Position numbers and translations under genes: made by a program. This document shows, piece by piece, positions 54,133 through 62,346 of a stretch of DNA of 64,000 nt. The notes beneath the pieces were generated by a model, which made no database searches, was not told the origin of the DNA, and saw only the letters and a list, made by a program, of their open reading frames with translations. Origin of the DNA: Achromobacter xylosoxidans (lineage in GTDB: Bacteria > Pseudomonadota > Gammaproteobacteria > Burkholderiales > Burkholderiaceae_B). The stretch covers positions 5,580,001-5,644,000 of the forward strand of contig NZ_LN831029.1 in assembly GCF_001457475.1 (NCBI RefSeq). Direction: 5' to 3'. Numbering within the stretch: position 1 is the first letter of the stretch; each line of letters starts with the position of its first letter.

Positions 54133-55128
54133 CTAGCGCGCGTTCACGTCGATGACGCCGGATGCCGAAGGCGTCAGCTTCACCGGCGCCACCGCCGGTA
54201 GCGCCTCAAGCAACGCTTCGGGCCGGTCCAGGCTGAACGAGGCCGATACCCGCAGGCGTCCCGCCTTGCTGTCGGCCAGCCGCAGCGGCGTGGCCAGGTA
54301 GCGATTCATCTCGCTCACCACTTCGGCCAGCGGCGCATTCCTGAACACCACCCTGCCCGTCTGCCAGGCCAGCGCCGTCTCGACGTCGGCGGGCGCCGGA
54401 ACACCGATGGCGCCGCTGCCCGGCACGCGGATGCCGTGGCCATCGCGCAATACCGCCAGCCCCAGGTTCCACCAATGGCCGCCGGTCACTTCCACCGTGC
54501 CGGAGCGCACCAGCACGGTGACCACGTCCTCGTCGCGCCGCACGTCGAACACCGTGCCGGTCACGCGCACGTCGCCGCTGCCAGCGCGCACGATGAAGGG
54601 CCGTTCCGCTTCCGGACTGACGCTGAAGAGGATTTCACCGCCTTGCAGTTCGACCTCGCGGCGGCCGGCATAGAACTTGACCTCGGCCAGCGTGCTGCCG
54701 TTGATCTCGAGCACCGAGCCGTCGGGCAGGGTCACCTGCTTGCGTTCCCCGCGGTCGGCGCCCACCACGATGGTGTAGGTCGGCGCCTCGCCCGGCAGGC
54801 TCCACCAGGCGACCAGCGCCACCAGCGCCAGCACCGCGCAGGCTAAGGCGATGCGCAGCGGCGCGGCGATGCGCCGGCGGCCCGGGCGAGGCGGCACCGC
54901 GCCGCCCAGCAGGTCGCGCACGCGGTCGGGCGGCAACTGCGCGGCGGCCTGTCCCAACTGCTGCATGCGGTCGAACTCGCGCGCCGCGTCCGGCTGCTCG
55001 CGCCGCCAGCGCGCGAATGCGCGCCGCTCGCGCCGCGTCATGTCGCCCGAATGCCAGCGCGCGAACCACCAGGCGGCGCTGGCGGGCTGGCGCGGGTCAT
55101 CGGCATCGCGGGAAAAGGACTCGGTCAT
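54133..55128 (-). CDS. FecR-type regulator, set 2
   Basis: This 331-residue protein has a cytosolic DUF4880-like start (ASAAWWFARWHSGDMTRRERR), one transmembrane helix (ALACAVLALVALVAWW) and a periplasmic FecR domain (TYTIVVGADRGERKQVTLPD, LPDGSVLEINGSTLAEVKF). The C-terminal DUF4974 part (VVFRNAPLAEVVSEMNRYL) completes the layout. It links receptor and sigma factor. ATG 55128 is used; a start at 55161 is possible. FecI stops 52 bases upstream. Confidence 0.9.
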   Translation of the reverse strand: MTESFSRDADDPRQPASAAWWFARWHSGDMTRRERRAFARWRREQPDAAREFDRMQQLGQAAAQLPPDRVRDLLGGAVPPRPGRRRIAAPLRIALACAVLALVALVAWWSLPGEAPTYTIVVGADRGERKQVTLPDGSVLEINGSTLAEVKFYAGRREVELQGGEILFSVSPEAERPFIVRAGSGDVRVTGTVFDVRRDEDVVTVLVRSGTVEVTGGHWWNLGLAVLRDGHGIRVPGSGAIGVPAPADVETALAWQTGRVVFRNAPLAEVVSEMNRYLATPLRLADSKAGRLRVSASFSLDRPEALLEALPAVAPVKLTPSASGVIDVNAR

Positions 55129-55180
55129 CGTCGGTGGCCGTCCACGCCGGAACGCGGACATGAAGTAAACAGGAACGGCG

Positions 55181-55684
55181 TCATGGATTGTGTTCGCGCA
55201 GGCGTTCCTGCACGTGTTGGATCGCTCGCATGACGTAGCGTTCAATCATATTCTTGGACAGCCCCATGCAGGTGGCCACCTCGGCCTGGGTCCAGCCTTC
55301 GATGCGGTTCAGGACGAAGGCCTGGCGGCACTTGGGTGGCAGTTCGGCCAGCACCCGCGCCAGGTCGTCGGCCAGCCGCGCGGCCCGAACCGGTGACTCG
55401 GGATCGGCGTGCACCGGCTGGTCGCGCTCGTCCAGTTCATCCAACGGCACGTGCTGCTCGCGATGCTGGCGGCGCCAGCGGTCGATCAGGCGGTGTCCGG
55501 CCACCTGGAACAGATAGCCGCGCGCCTTGGCCGCCACGCTGGCGTCGGCGTTGAGCAGGTGCTCGATCGCGTCGTGCGCGGCGTCCTCGGCGTCGTGCCG
55601 GTTGCCCGAGCGGCGGCTCCAGGCGCCGATCAGCTCGTCATAGCAGGCGAGCCATCCGGGACGGGACGAAGCGGGGCGGGACAT
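55181..55684 (-). CDS. FecI-type ECF sigma factor, set 2
   Basis: This 167-residue sigma factor has region 2 (CYDELIGAWSRRSGNRHDAEDAAHDAIEHLL, residues about 14-44) and region 4 (LPPKCRQAFVLNRIEGWTQAEVA, LSKNMIERYVMRAIQHV). It heads the second Fec set: FecR and the receptor follow. A Fur-like site lies 42 bases before the start, which fits iron control. Confidence 0.9.
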   Translation of the reverse strand: MSRPASSRPGWLACYDELIGAWSRRSGNRHDAEDAAHDAIEHLLNADASVAAKARGYLFQVAGHRLIDRWRRQHREQHVPLDELDERDQPVHADPESPVRAARLADDLARVLAELPPKCRQAFVLNRIEGWTQAEVATCMGLSKNMIERYVMRAIQHVQERLREHNP

Positions 55685-55725
55685 GGATCGATCCGGTGGC
55701 GTAGTGTGGCAACGCTGCGGATTTT

Positions 55726-55744
55726 ACAAATAATTCTCATTCCC
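55726..55744 (-). promoter_or_regulatory. Fur-box-like site upstream of FecI set 2
   Basis: On the minus strand GGGAATGAGAATTATTTGT matches the 19-bp Fur consensus at 12 positions, including the central AATGA-AAT-ATT core. Its position fits repression by Fur-iron. Confidence 0.55.
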
Positions 55745-55780
55745 GCAAGAACACCTGGCGCTGCCGCCGAGCCATTGCCA

Positions 55781-56023
55781 CTAGTAGTCCATCGGCACGT
55801 GGCTCTGCGCCGCGCGCAATTCCTGGATGTGGCGCTCGGCCTCCTGCCTTTCGGCGGCGGGTGGCAAGGCCCGCCAGCTCACCATATTGCCCGGCGTCTT
55901 GACCGGCATCCAGCCCAGGACGCTGTACAGCGTGATCGCGGTGCCGCCCGTGTCCAACCGCGTTTCGTAATAGCCCTGCCGTTCCGGCGTCTTGTCGCCG
56001 GGCACCCACTCCAACTGCGACAT
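55781..56023 (-). CDS. Conserved hypothetical protein, 80 residues
   Basis: I do not recognise this family. The protein starts MSQLEWVPGDKTPERQGYYE and contains ALPPAAERQEAERHIQELRA, a helix. No signal or membrane segment is visible. It seems cytosolic. GAGGGAGAC precedes the ATG. It sits between the second Fec set and the EIIC-EAL gene. Confidence 0.6.
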   Translation of the reverse strand: MSQLEWVPGDKTPERQGYYETRLDTGGTAITLYSVLGWMPVKTPGNMVSWRALPPAAERQEAERHIQELRAAQSHVPMDY

Positions 56024-56203
56024 CGTGTCTCCCTCTGGGTCTAGCCTGTCATGAAGCCGCGGCGTCCGCCCAACCAGGGCTTGCGTCCGATCGTAGCGCG
56101 CCGCCGTCCTCCTGATATGCGCACGATGCGCCGGCTTTTCATTTCTTGACAGAGGGAAATCCCTAGGATTTTTTCCCCGCGCGATTGCTAAGCCGGGAAC
56201 TCA

Positions 56204-56300
56204 GGCGCTAGGATGCGGCAAAGGATTCTTACAAACCCGGGACGGCCGCAGCGCCAGCCCCCGGGGCGGGCCCTCCTTCGGCAGCGGGCTTTTTTGGGCG
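56204..56300 (+). other. Structured leader of the EIIC-EAL gene
   Basis: GGCGC (56204-56208) pairs with GCGCC (56251-56255), and TGCGGC (56214-56219) pairs with GCCGCA (56245-56250). This gives an 11-bp bulged stem around a 25-base loop. Shorter GC pairings follow, then GGGC with six T residues (56286-56296) just before the start codon. It could be an attenuator or riboswitch; it is not a good match to the c-di-GMP class I consensus. Confidence 0.4.
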
Positions 56301-56308
56301 ATACCGGT

Positions 56309-58405
56309 ATGTCGACATCAAGGTTCATGCGCTATCCGAAAGACCGGTTGGCGGCCCTGGCCAGCGCCAGCGCGCTACGCGCCATCCGCGAGGGCCTGCT
56401 CTGGACGATGCCCTGCCTGCTGGTGTCCGCGCTGTTCCTGGTGCTGTCGGTGGTGGCCGGGCAGGCCGGCCTGCCCGCGGGCGTGGTCGAAGGCCTGGCC
56501 GCCGTGCACGCCAGGCTGAACACGATCATGCCGTTGCTGGTGGGCACCTCGGTCGGCTACATGCTGTCGATCCGCCATCGCGTGCCCAACCTGCCGGCGG
56601 CGTTCCTGTGCCTGTCGTACGTGGTGATCGCCGAGGCACTGCTGGCGCCCCATCCCCACGCCGCCGCCACCCTGATCCTGAGCCTCGCCATCCTGCTGCC
56701 GCTGGGCTGCGTGCCGCTGCTGGCGTGGCTGCACCGGCGCCACTGGACCCGCCTGGCGCCCGACGGCCTGATCGGCGAAAACGTGCGCGGCACCCTCAAC
56801 ATGGTGATACCGGGCGTGCTGACCGCCGCCGCCGTGGCGCTGGCGATCAGCGCCTTGCTGCGGATTCCCGGCGTCGCGCGGTTCGACATTCCGGTGGACC
56901 TGGCCTCGCTCGAAAGCCCCTTCACCATCGGGCCGGCGACCGCCGCGCTCAACTCGATCTTCTGGTTCTTCGGCATCCATGGCTACCATGCGATGTCGCC
57001 CGTCATCGACGTACTGGACCAGGCCACGGCGTTGAATGCCGCCAGCGCCGCGGCCGGCTACCAGGGCATGTACGCCTTGAACGGTAGCCTGCTCGGCGCC
57101 TTCACCTTCATCGGCGGCGCCGGCGCGACACTGTCGCTGGTGGCCGCCATCCTGCTGTTCTCGCGCAGCGAATCGCTGCGGCTGCTGGCGTTGGCGAGCA
57201 TTCCCGTATCGCTGTTGAACGTCAACGAAATCCTGCTGTTCGGCTTGCCGCTGATCCTCAACCCGCGCCTGCTGCTGCCGTTCATCCTGGCGCCGGTGTG
57301 CAACGTCCTGATCGCGTTGACGGCGGTGCAGCTCGATTGGATGCCGCCAGCCACCGTCACGCTGCCGCTCACTTCGCCGGTGCTGCTCAACGCCTATCTC
57401 AGCGCCGGCGGGCACCTGGGCGGCGTGATCCTGCAGGTGGTGCTGATCGCGCTGGGCACCTGCATCTACGCGCCCTTCGTGGTGGCGCTGGAACGCCAGC
57501 GCAAGGCCGACGCCACCGTCTACTTCAAGTCGCTGGACACCACATTCCCGCGCCTGCAGGAGGAATCGCTGCTGTTCGCGCACGACCCGGTGGTCTCCAC
57601 CTATGCCAACCGCGCGCGCCGCAGCGCCGAGATTTCCCGTATCCGCACCATCAGCGAATACGACTTCTACCTCGAATACCAGCCGCAGGTGTCATTGCGT
57701 GATGGCCGCTGCACCGGTTGCGAGGCGTTGCTGCGCGCCACCGGCCCGGAAGGCATGCAGCAGGCGCCGCTCGAATTCCTGCGCTGGCTGGCGCAGGCGG
57801 ACTTGATGCGCGAGGTGGATCTGTGGGTGGCCAAGCAGGCGGTGCTGCAATGCCACGCCTGGCGCAAGGCGGATTTCGCCCTGCCGCTGACCGTCAACGT
57901 CACGAGCGGCACGCTGACGTCGGAATCGTATCTGGACAAGCTCGTCAAAGTGCTGGAACAGGCCCGCGGGCAGGTGTCGGTGGAACTCACCGAGGACGCG
58001 CTGGTCGAGGACGCGCAGGCCCTGCACAAGGCGTTCGACCGGCTGCACGGCATCGGCTGCAGAATCTATATCGACGATTTCGGCACCGGCTATTCGGCGC
58101 TGAGCTACCTGCACCAGTTCGAAATCGACGCGGTCAAGATCGACCGCAGCTTCGTGCTGGCGCAGGGCAGCGAACGCGGCGCCCAAGTGATGAGCGGCCT
58201 GCTGCGCTTCTGCGAAGCGCTGGACCTGCAGATCATCGTCGAGGGCGTCGAAACGCCGGAACAGATCTCGGCGCTCGAATCGAGCGCCGAGATCATCGTG
58301 CAAGGCTGGTTCTACAGCAAGGCGCTGTCCGGCGACGACATGATGGAATTCGCGCGGCGGCGCCCTCCAGCCGCCGCGTCCCGCGGCAGCGCCGCCGTCA
58401 CTTGA
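56309..58405 (+). CDS. PTS EIIC-EAL fusion, probable c-di-GMP phosphodiesterase
   Basis: This 698-residue protein joins a membrane PTS EIIC-like domain (about 20-410, ten or so helices, NEILLFGLPLILNPRLLLPF matching the sugar-site NEPxxFGxP region) to a cytosolic EAL domain (about 445-690). The EAL motif is complete: E472-A-L, the Asn after strand 2 (NVTSG), ELTED, D589-D590-F-G, Lys in AVKIDRS, EGVET and QGWFYSKAL. It should hydrolyse c-di-GMP to pGpG, perhaps in response to sugar flux; that input is inference. ATG 56309 follows a structured leader. The 3' end overlaps the SPFH gene by 8 bases. Confidence 0.88.
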   Translation: MSTSRFMRYPKDRLAALASASALRAIREGLLWTMPCLLVSALFLVLSVVAGQAGLPAGVVEGLAAVHARLNTIMPLLVGTSVGYMLSIRHRVPNLPAAFLCLSYVVIAEALLAPHPHAAATLILSLAILLPLGCVPLLAWLHRRHWTRLAPDGLIGENVRGTLNMVIPGVLTAAAVALAISALLRIPGVARFDIPVDLASLESPFTIGPATAALNSIFWFFGIHGYHAMSPVIDVLDQATALNAASAAAGYQGMYALNGSLLGAFTFIGGAGATLSLVAAILLFSRSESLRLLALASIPVSLLNVNEILLFGLPLILNPRLLLPFILAPVCNVLIALTAVQLDWMPPATVTLPLTSPVLLNAYLSAGGHLGGVILQVVLIALGTCIYAPFVVALERQRKADATVYFKSLDTTFPRLQEESLLFAHDPVVSTYANRARRSAEISRIRTISEYDFYLEYQPQVSLRDGRCTGCEALLRATGPEGMQQAPLEFLRWLAQADLMREVDLWVAKQAVLQCHAWRKADFALPLTVNVTSGTLTSESYLDKLVKVLEQARGQVSVELTEDALVEDAQALHKAFDRLHGIGCRIYIDDFGTGYSALSYLHQFEIDAVKIDRSFVLAQGSERGAQVMSGLLRFCEALDLQIIVEGVETPEQISALESSAEIIVQGWFYSKALSGDDMMEFARRRPPAAASRGSAAVT

Positions 58406-59291
58406 TGCCAATGAACGGCAGCGCCGCGCCCGGCACCTGGGTCGTCGGCAGCACGCCGTCCCACTTCTCGACCGCATTCAGGCTGACCAGATTGGTGTTG
58501 GCGGCCAGGGCCTCGGCCTTGGCGCGGATCGATGCGGCCTCGGCTTCGCCGCGCATGCGGATGCCGTCGGCCTCGGCGGTGAACTGCTGGCGGCGCGCGT
58601 CGGCCTCGGCCTTGGCCTTGACCACCTGGATCTCGGCGTTGATCATCGCCGTTTCCTTCTGCTGGCGCGTGGTCTCGATCTGCACCTGGGCCAGCATGCG
58701 CTGCTCGATCGAATGTTCGTAGGCCTGCGAGAAGCCGACTTCCTCGATCTGCACGCCCACCACCTGGACCGGCGCGCCTTCCATGGTCTTGAGCACGGCG
58801 TTGTTCACGTCCAGGCCCAGCTTCTGGCGTTCCTGGATGGCGCGCACGGCGGTGTACTGTCCGAACACGTTCTTGACCGCGTCCGGCGTCTTGCGTTCGA
58901 GCACGCGCATCTGCAGGTTGCTGATGGTGCCGTATTCGGAATACAGCTCGGCCACGTGCTCGGGCGGCACGCGGTAGGTCACCGACACGCGCAGCGTGGC
59001 CGGTTGCTGGTCATAGCTGTAGGCTTCCAGCTTCTCGAACACGAAAGTGTGGTCGCGCACCGACACCGTCATCACGTTGTCGATGAAGGGCGTCTTGAAG
59101 TCCAGGCCGGGCTCGGACACGCGCACCAGCTTGCCGTTGCGCAGCACCACGCCGCGTTCGCCCTGGTCCACCTGGAACCAGGAACCGAACGCGAGGCACA
59201 GGATGAGCACGAACAACACGCCCGTGCCGATAGCCAGCTTCAGGCTGCGCGGCTTGACGGACTTGACGATCTGGAGGTCGGTCGGCTTCAC
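58398..59291 (-). CDS. SPFH/band-7 (prohibitin-like) membrane protein
   Basis: This 297-residue protein has one N-terminal transmembrane helix (AIGTGVLFVLILCLAFGSWF) and an SPFH domain (QGERGVVLRNGKLVRVSEPGLDFKTPF). A long coiled-coil tail follows (QVQIETTRQQKETAMINAEIQVVKAKAEADARRQ, residues about 207-240). Prohibitin/HflC-type proteins form rings that organise membrane proteases. The start GTG 59291 overlaps the stop of a 38-codon membrane peptide gene by 4 bases (GTGA), which suggests coupled translation. Confidence 0.88.
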   Translation of the reverse strand: MKPTDLQIVKSVKPRSLKLAIGTGVLFVLILCLAFGSWFQVDQGERGVVLRNGKLVRVSEPGLDFKTPFIDNVMTVSVRDHTFVFEKLEAYSYDQQPATLRVSVTYRVPPEHVAELYSEYGTISNLQMRVLERKTPDAVKNVFGQYTAVRAIQERQKLGLDVNNAVLKTMEGAPVQVVGVQIEEVGFSQAYEHSIEQRMLAQVQIETTRQQKETAMINAEIQVVKAKAEADARRQQFTAEADGIRMRGEAEAASIRAKAEALAANTNLVSLNAVEKWDGVLPTTQVPGAALPFIGIK

Positions 59292-59404
59292 TTGGAGTCC
59301 CTTTCTGATTTATTGCGTTTGCGGTCCGAGAGCACGGCGGCGATGCCGCGCGCGAGCAAATAGGCGACCACGGCCGCCCCCACCAAGATCAGGAAATATC
59401 GCAC
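59288..59404 (-). CDS. 38-residue single-pass membrane peptide
   Basis: From GTG 59404 the minus strand reads MRYFLILVGAAVVAYLLARG, then IAAVLSDRKRNKSERDSK and stop. It is one transmembrane helix followed by a basic/acidic tail. GGGGGG lies 10-15 bases upstream. The TGA stop overlaps the SPFH GTG start by 4 bases. The tight coupling and the clean helix argue that it is real. It may be a small partner of the SPFH ring; that is inference. Confidence 0.6.
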   Translation of the reverse strand: MRYFLILVGAAVVAYLLARGIAAVLSDRKRNKSERDSK

Positions 59405-59561
59405 CTGGCATTCCCCCCGGAATAGAAGCGAGCGATTCTAGCCCGAGTCAGCGGCGTGAAAGGTTACGGTTGTTGCAATAAGAAAAACCACTTGCCAATG
59501 GAGATGGCGCGCGTTCCAGCGCTGCGGTACGCTGCTTGGACCTCAACTTCGGGTCCCCATC

Positions 59562-60053
59562 ATGCGCCGCTCGATCGCCATCTTCGTGACCGCCTTGGCC
59601 TGTACCACCCTCCTGGCCCCCGCCTGGTCGGCGCCGCCGGAAAACCGCGGCAAACCCGATCACGCCGGCAATGGCAACGGCAATGGCAACAACAAGGGCA
59701 ATGGCAACAGCGGCGGCAAGAACAAGGGCAACGGCAAGGGCAACGGCAAGGATTCGGACACCAACGTCAGCGTCACCCTGAGCACCGCCGGCATCAGCAT
59801 CTCGACCGCGCGCGGCTATGCGGTGCAGGCCGGCGCCACCGGCTATGGCTCCCTGCCGCCCGGCATCCGCAAGAACCTGGCGCGCGGCAAGCCGCTGCCT
59901 CCGGGAATCGCCAAGAAGATGGTGCCCGGGCCGATGCTGGCCCGGCTGCCGGTGCATCCCGGCTATGAATGGCGCGTTGCCGGCAATGACCTCATCCTGA
60001 TCGCCATCGCCACCGGCATCGTCGCCGACGTGCTGGCGAACGTGTTCGACTGA
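59562..60053 (+). CDS. CigR/RcnB-like secreted protein
   Basis: This 163-residue protein has a signal peptide (AIFVTALACTTLLAPAWSA), a low-complexity Asn/Gly/Lys stretch (about 28-62) and a C-terminal domain with SLPPGIRKNLARGKPLPPGIAKK, LPVHPGYEWRVAGNDLILI and AIATGIVADVL. That domain is shared with Salmonella CigR, an anti-virulence regulator. The last hydrophobic stretch may anchor it in a membrane. Function here is unknown. Confidence 0.75.
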   Translation: MRRSIAIFVTALACTTLLAPAWSAPPENRGKPDHAGNGNGNGNNKGNGNSGGKNKGNGKGNGKDSDTNVSVTLSTAGISISTARGYAVQAGATGYGSLPPGIRKNLARGKPLPPGIAKKMVPGPMLARLPVHPGYEWRVAGNDLILIAIATGIVADVLANVFD

Positions 60054-60075
60054 AGCGCGCCGGCTGGACGCCAGG

Positions 60076-60705
60076 CTAGTCGTAGTAGGCCAGGCCCAGC
60101 CGCGCCAGGTCGTCCGGATAGTCGAAATAGGCTTCGTCCAGCTCATGCAGGCGCGCCTGCTCGGCCTCGGTCATGGCGCCATAGATGTCGTTCAGCTGGA
60201 TCACCTCGGGCGCGGCCTCGAAACGATCTACCAGGCCGCGCATGTCCGCCAGGATGGCGCGCGTGCGCGCCGCGCCGATCTTGCCAAGCGCCAGCAGCGC
60301 CAGTTGGCAGGTCGGGTCGCCCCAGTTGCACAGGAACTGCATGAAACCGCCGTTGTTGATGTCGGCTTCCATGCGCCACAGCGCAACCAGTTCCTGCTCG
60401 CGCTGCGGCAGGCTGTCCAGCTTCCACTCCACCGCCCGCAGCGCCGCCAGCGCACTCTCGTAATGCGCGTCCCACAACAGGTCGCGCACGTTCAGCATGC
60501 CCGCGGCCGAAGGCGCCAGCAGCGCGGGCCACACCACGCCGTGGTCGTCGTCCACCAGTTGCCATTGCGCGCGCTCGGCCGCGCTGGCCTTCTCCAGCCG
60601 GATATGCCGCCGGATCGGCTCGCGCAACGTGCGGCCGTCGGCCAGCGTCAGCAGGATGTGGGTCTCGGTCAGCGCGAGATGGCGGATGCGGTGGTCGGCG
60701 GACAT
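60076..60705 (-). CDS. DUF2442-DMP19 (DUF4375) domain protein
   Basis: This 209-residue protein starts with a DUF2442-like domain (about 5-75, LADGRTLREPIRRHIRL, VVWPALLAPSAAGMLNV). The second part is a DMP19/DUF4375 domain (about 80-205, QELVALWRMEADINNGGFMQFLCNWG, where NNGGFxQFLxN is the family mark). DMP19 of Neisseria mimics DNA and binds a nitrogen-response repressor. The fused protein is highly acidic near the C-terminus (LDEAYFDYPDDLARL). Whether it mimics DNA is inference. Confidence 0.78.
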   Translation of the reverse strand: MSADHRIRHLALTETHILLTLADGRTLREPIRRHIRLEKASAAERAQWQLVDDDHGVVWPALLAPSAAGMLNVRDLLWDAHYESALAALRAVEWKLDSLPQREQELVALWRMEADINNGGFMQFLCNWGDPTCQLALLALGKIGAARTRAILADMRGLVDRFEAAPEVIQLNDIYGAMTEAEQARLHELDEAYFDYPDDLARLGLAYYD

Positions 60706-60915
60706 GCGATGTCTCGAAGCGTAAGCGAAAGGGATGGGGCGCGCTGAAAGATAGCGGATCGCGCCGCGGGCGTCGAGCCGCGGCGCGCTCGTTTATCGTT
60801 CCTAGCATCAGGCCGCACACTGTTACGCCCGCGCCAGGCCTATCTGCTACCGTAAAGCCTGCCCCGGGCCCGGCCCGCGCGCCGCGTCCGCCATGTCCTC
60901 ACAGGGAGATCGACA

Positions 60916-61980
60916 ATGCCGCGCCCCTCCGCGTCCACGCCCCTGATCGGCGTGATCCCGCCTTATGTCCTGGACCGCCTGGCGCAGCACGCCGATGCGC
61001 GCGTAAGCATGCCGGCCGTCAAGACGCTCATCATCGACCAGCAGCAGCGCGGGCTGCGTGAAATGGCCGTGCCACCGCCCCGCGCCCAGGTCGCGGCGCC
61101 GCGCCAGCCATCGGCCGCCGGCACACCGCGACGCGCGGTGCACGACGCGGCCAACACCACCACCCTGCCCGGCAAGCTGGTGCGCGCCGAAGGCGCGAAG
61201 GCCAGCGGCGACCCGGCGGTGGACGAAGCCTATGAGCACCTGGGCGCCACCTACAAGCTGTTCCACGACGTCTACCAGCGCGACTCGATCGATGGCGCCG
61301 GCCTGCCGCTGGTGGGCACCGTGCACTACGGCGAGGACTACGACAACGCGTTCTGGAACGGCACGCAGATGGTGTTCGGCGACGGCGACGGCGAGGTGTT
61401 CAACCGCTTCACCGTGGCGGTCGACATCATCGGCCACGAACTCACCCATGGCGTCATCGACAGCGAAGCGGCGCTGGCCTACCAGGGCCAGTCCGGCGCG
61501 CTCAACGAATCGCTGTGCGACGTGTTCGGCGCGCTGGTCAAGCAATACGCCCTGGGCCAGGACGCCAGCGACGCCGACTGGCTGGTGGGCCAGGGCCTGT
61601 TCCTGCCGAAAGTGCGGGCCCGCGCGCTGCGCTCGATGGCCGAGCCGGGCAGCGCCTATGACGATCCGGTGCTGGGCAAGGACCCGCAGCCGGCGCACAT
61701 GAGCGGCTACGTCGATACGCCGCAGGACAATGGCGGCGTGCATATCAATTCGGGCATTCCGAACCGCGCCTTCTACCTGGCCGCGACCGCGCTGAAGGGA
61801 CCGGCCTGGGAAGTGGCCGGCCGCATCTGGTACGACACCCTGCGCGACAAGCGGTTGCGCCACGACGCCGACTTCGCCACGTTCGCGCGCCTGACGCTGG
61901 ACGTGGCGCGGGGCGCGCACGGCGACGCCGCGCACAAGGCCGTGGCCGGCGCCTGGGCGGCGGTGGGCATACAGCCATGA
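60916..61980 (+). CDS. Protealysin-like M4 metalloprotease
   Basis: This 354-residue thermolysin-family protease has no signal peptide, as in protealysin. A short protealysin-type propeptide is visible near the start (IGVIPPYVLDRLAQHAD). Zinc ligands are His174 and His178 in HELTH and Glu198 in NESLCDVFG. The catalytic His is near 276 in GGVHINSGIPN. It would cleave proteins in the cytosol or after release. The next gene encodes a predicted inhibitor and overlaps by 4 bases. Confidence 0.92.
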   Translation: MPRPSASTPLIGVIPPYVLDRLAQHADARVSMPAVKTLIIDQQQRGLREMAVPPPRAQVAAPRQPSAAGTPRRAVHDAANTTTLPGKLVRAEGAKASGDPAVDEAYEHLGATYKLFHDVYQRDSIDGAGLPLVGTVHYGEDYDNAFWNGTQMVFGDGDGEVFNRFTVAVDIIGHELTHGVIDSEAALAYQGQSGALNESLCDVFGALVKQYALGQDASDADWLVGQGLFLPKVRARALRSMAEPGSAYDDPVLGKDPQPAHMSGYVDTPQDNGGVHINSGIPNRAFYLAATALKGPAWEVAGRIWYDTLRDKRLRHDADFATFARLTLDVARGAHGDAAHKAVAGAWAAVGIQP

Positions 61981-62312
61981 TCGACCTGCCCCCGCTCGAA
62001 TTCGCGCTGCGTGTCAGCCTGACACGCGAAGGCGGCCTGGCCTACCTGCCCGGCCTGGCTCGCACGCGCAGCATCGACCTGACCGACTGCCCCCCCGGGC
62101 TGCGCCAGGAGGTCGGCGAAGCCTTGCGCCGCACCGCCCCGCTGGCCACGCCGGACTGCCCCGCGCAGGGCGGCGACCAGCGCTACTTCCATGTGGAACT
62201 GGTGTTCCGCGACCCGGCCAGCGGCGATACCGCCAGCCTCACGTTCGACGTGCCCGAGGCGCAGGCGCCCGACGTCCTGGTGCGCCTGTGGCGCACCCAG
62301 GCCGGCGGCTAA
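61977..62312 (+). CDS. Emfourin-like protease inhibitor
   Basis: This 111-residue protein matches the small inhibitor (emfourin) encoded after protealysin in Serratia: FALRVSLTREGGLAYLPGL at the start and YFHVELVFRDPASGDTASLTF near the end. Its ATG overlaps the protease stop by 4 bases (ATGA), which gives coupled, near-equal synthesis. It would block the protease inside the cell. Assignment rests on pattern and context. Confidence 0.85.
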   Translation: MIDLPPLEFALRVSLTREGGLAYLPGLARTRSIDLTDCPPGLRQEVGEALRRTAPLATPDCPAQGGDQRYFHVELVFRDPASGDTASLTFDVPEAQAPDVLVRLWRTQAGG

Positions 62313-62346
62313 AACGACGCGCCTGCGCGCCCGGCATGCGCCGGTC

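Noticed and set aside
56204..56300. c-di-GMP class I riboswitch before the EIIC-EAL gene
   Set aside because: GGCAAA and GGGACG occur, but the conserved GCAAAGCC and receptor parts are missing. I keep only a generic structured leader.
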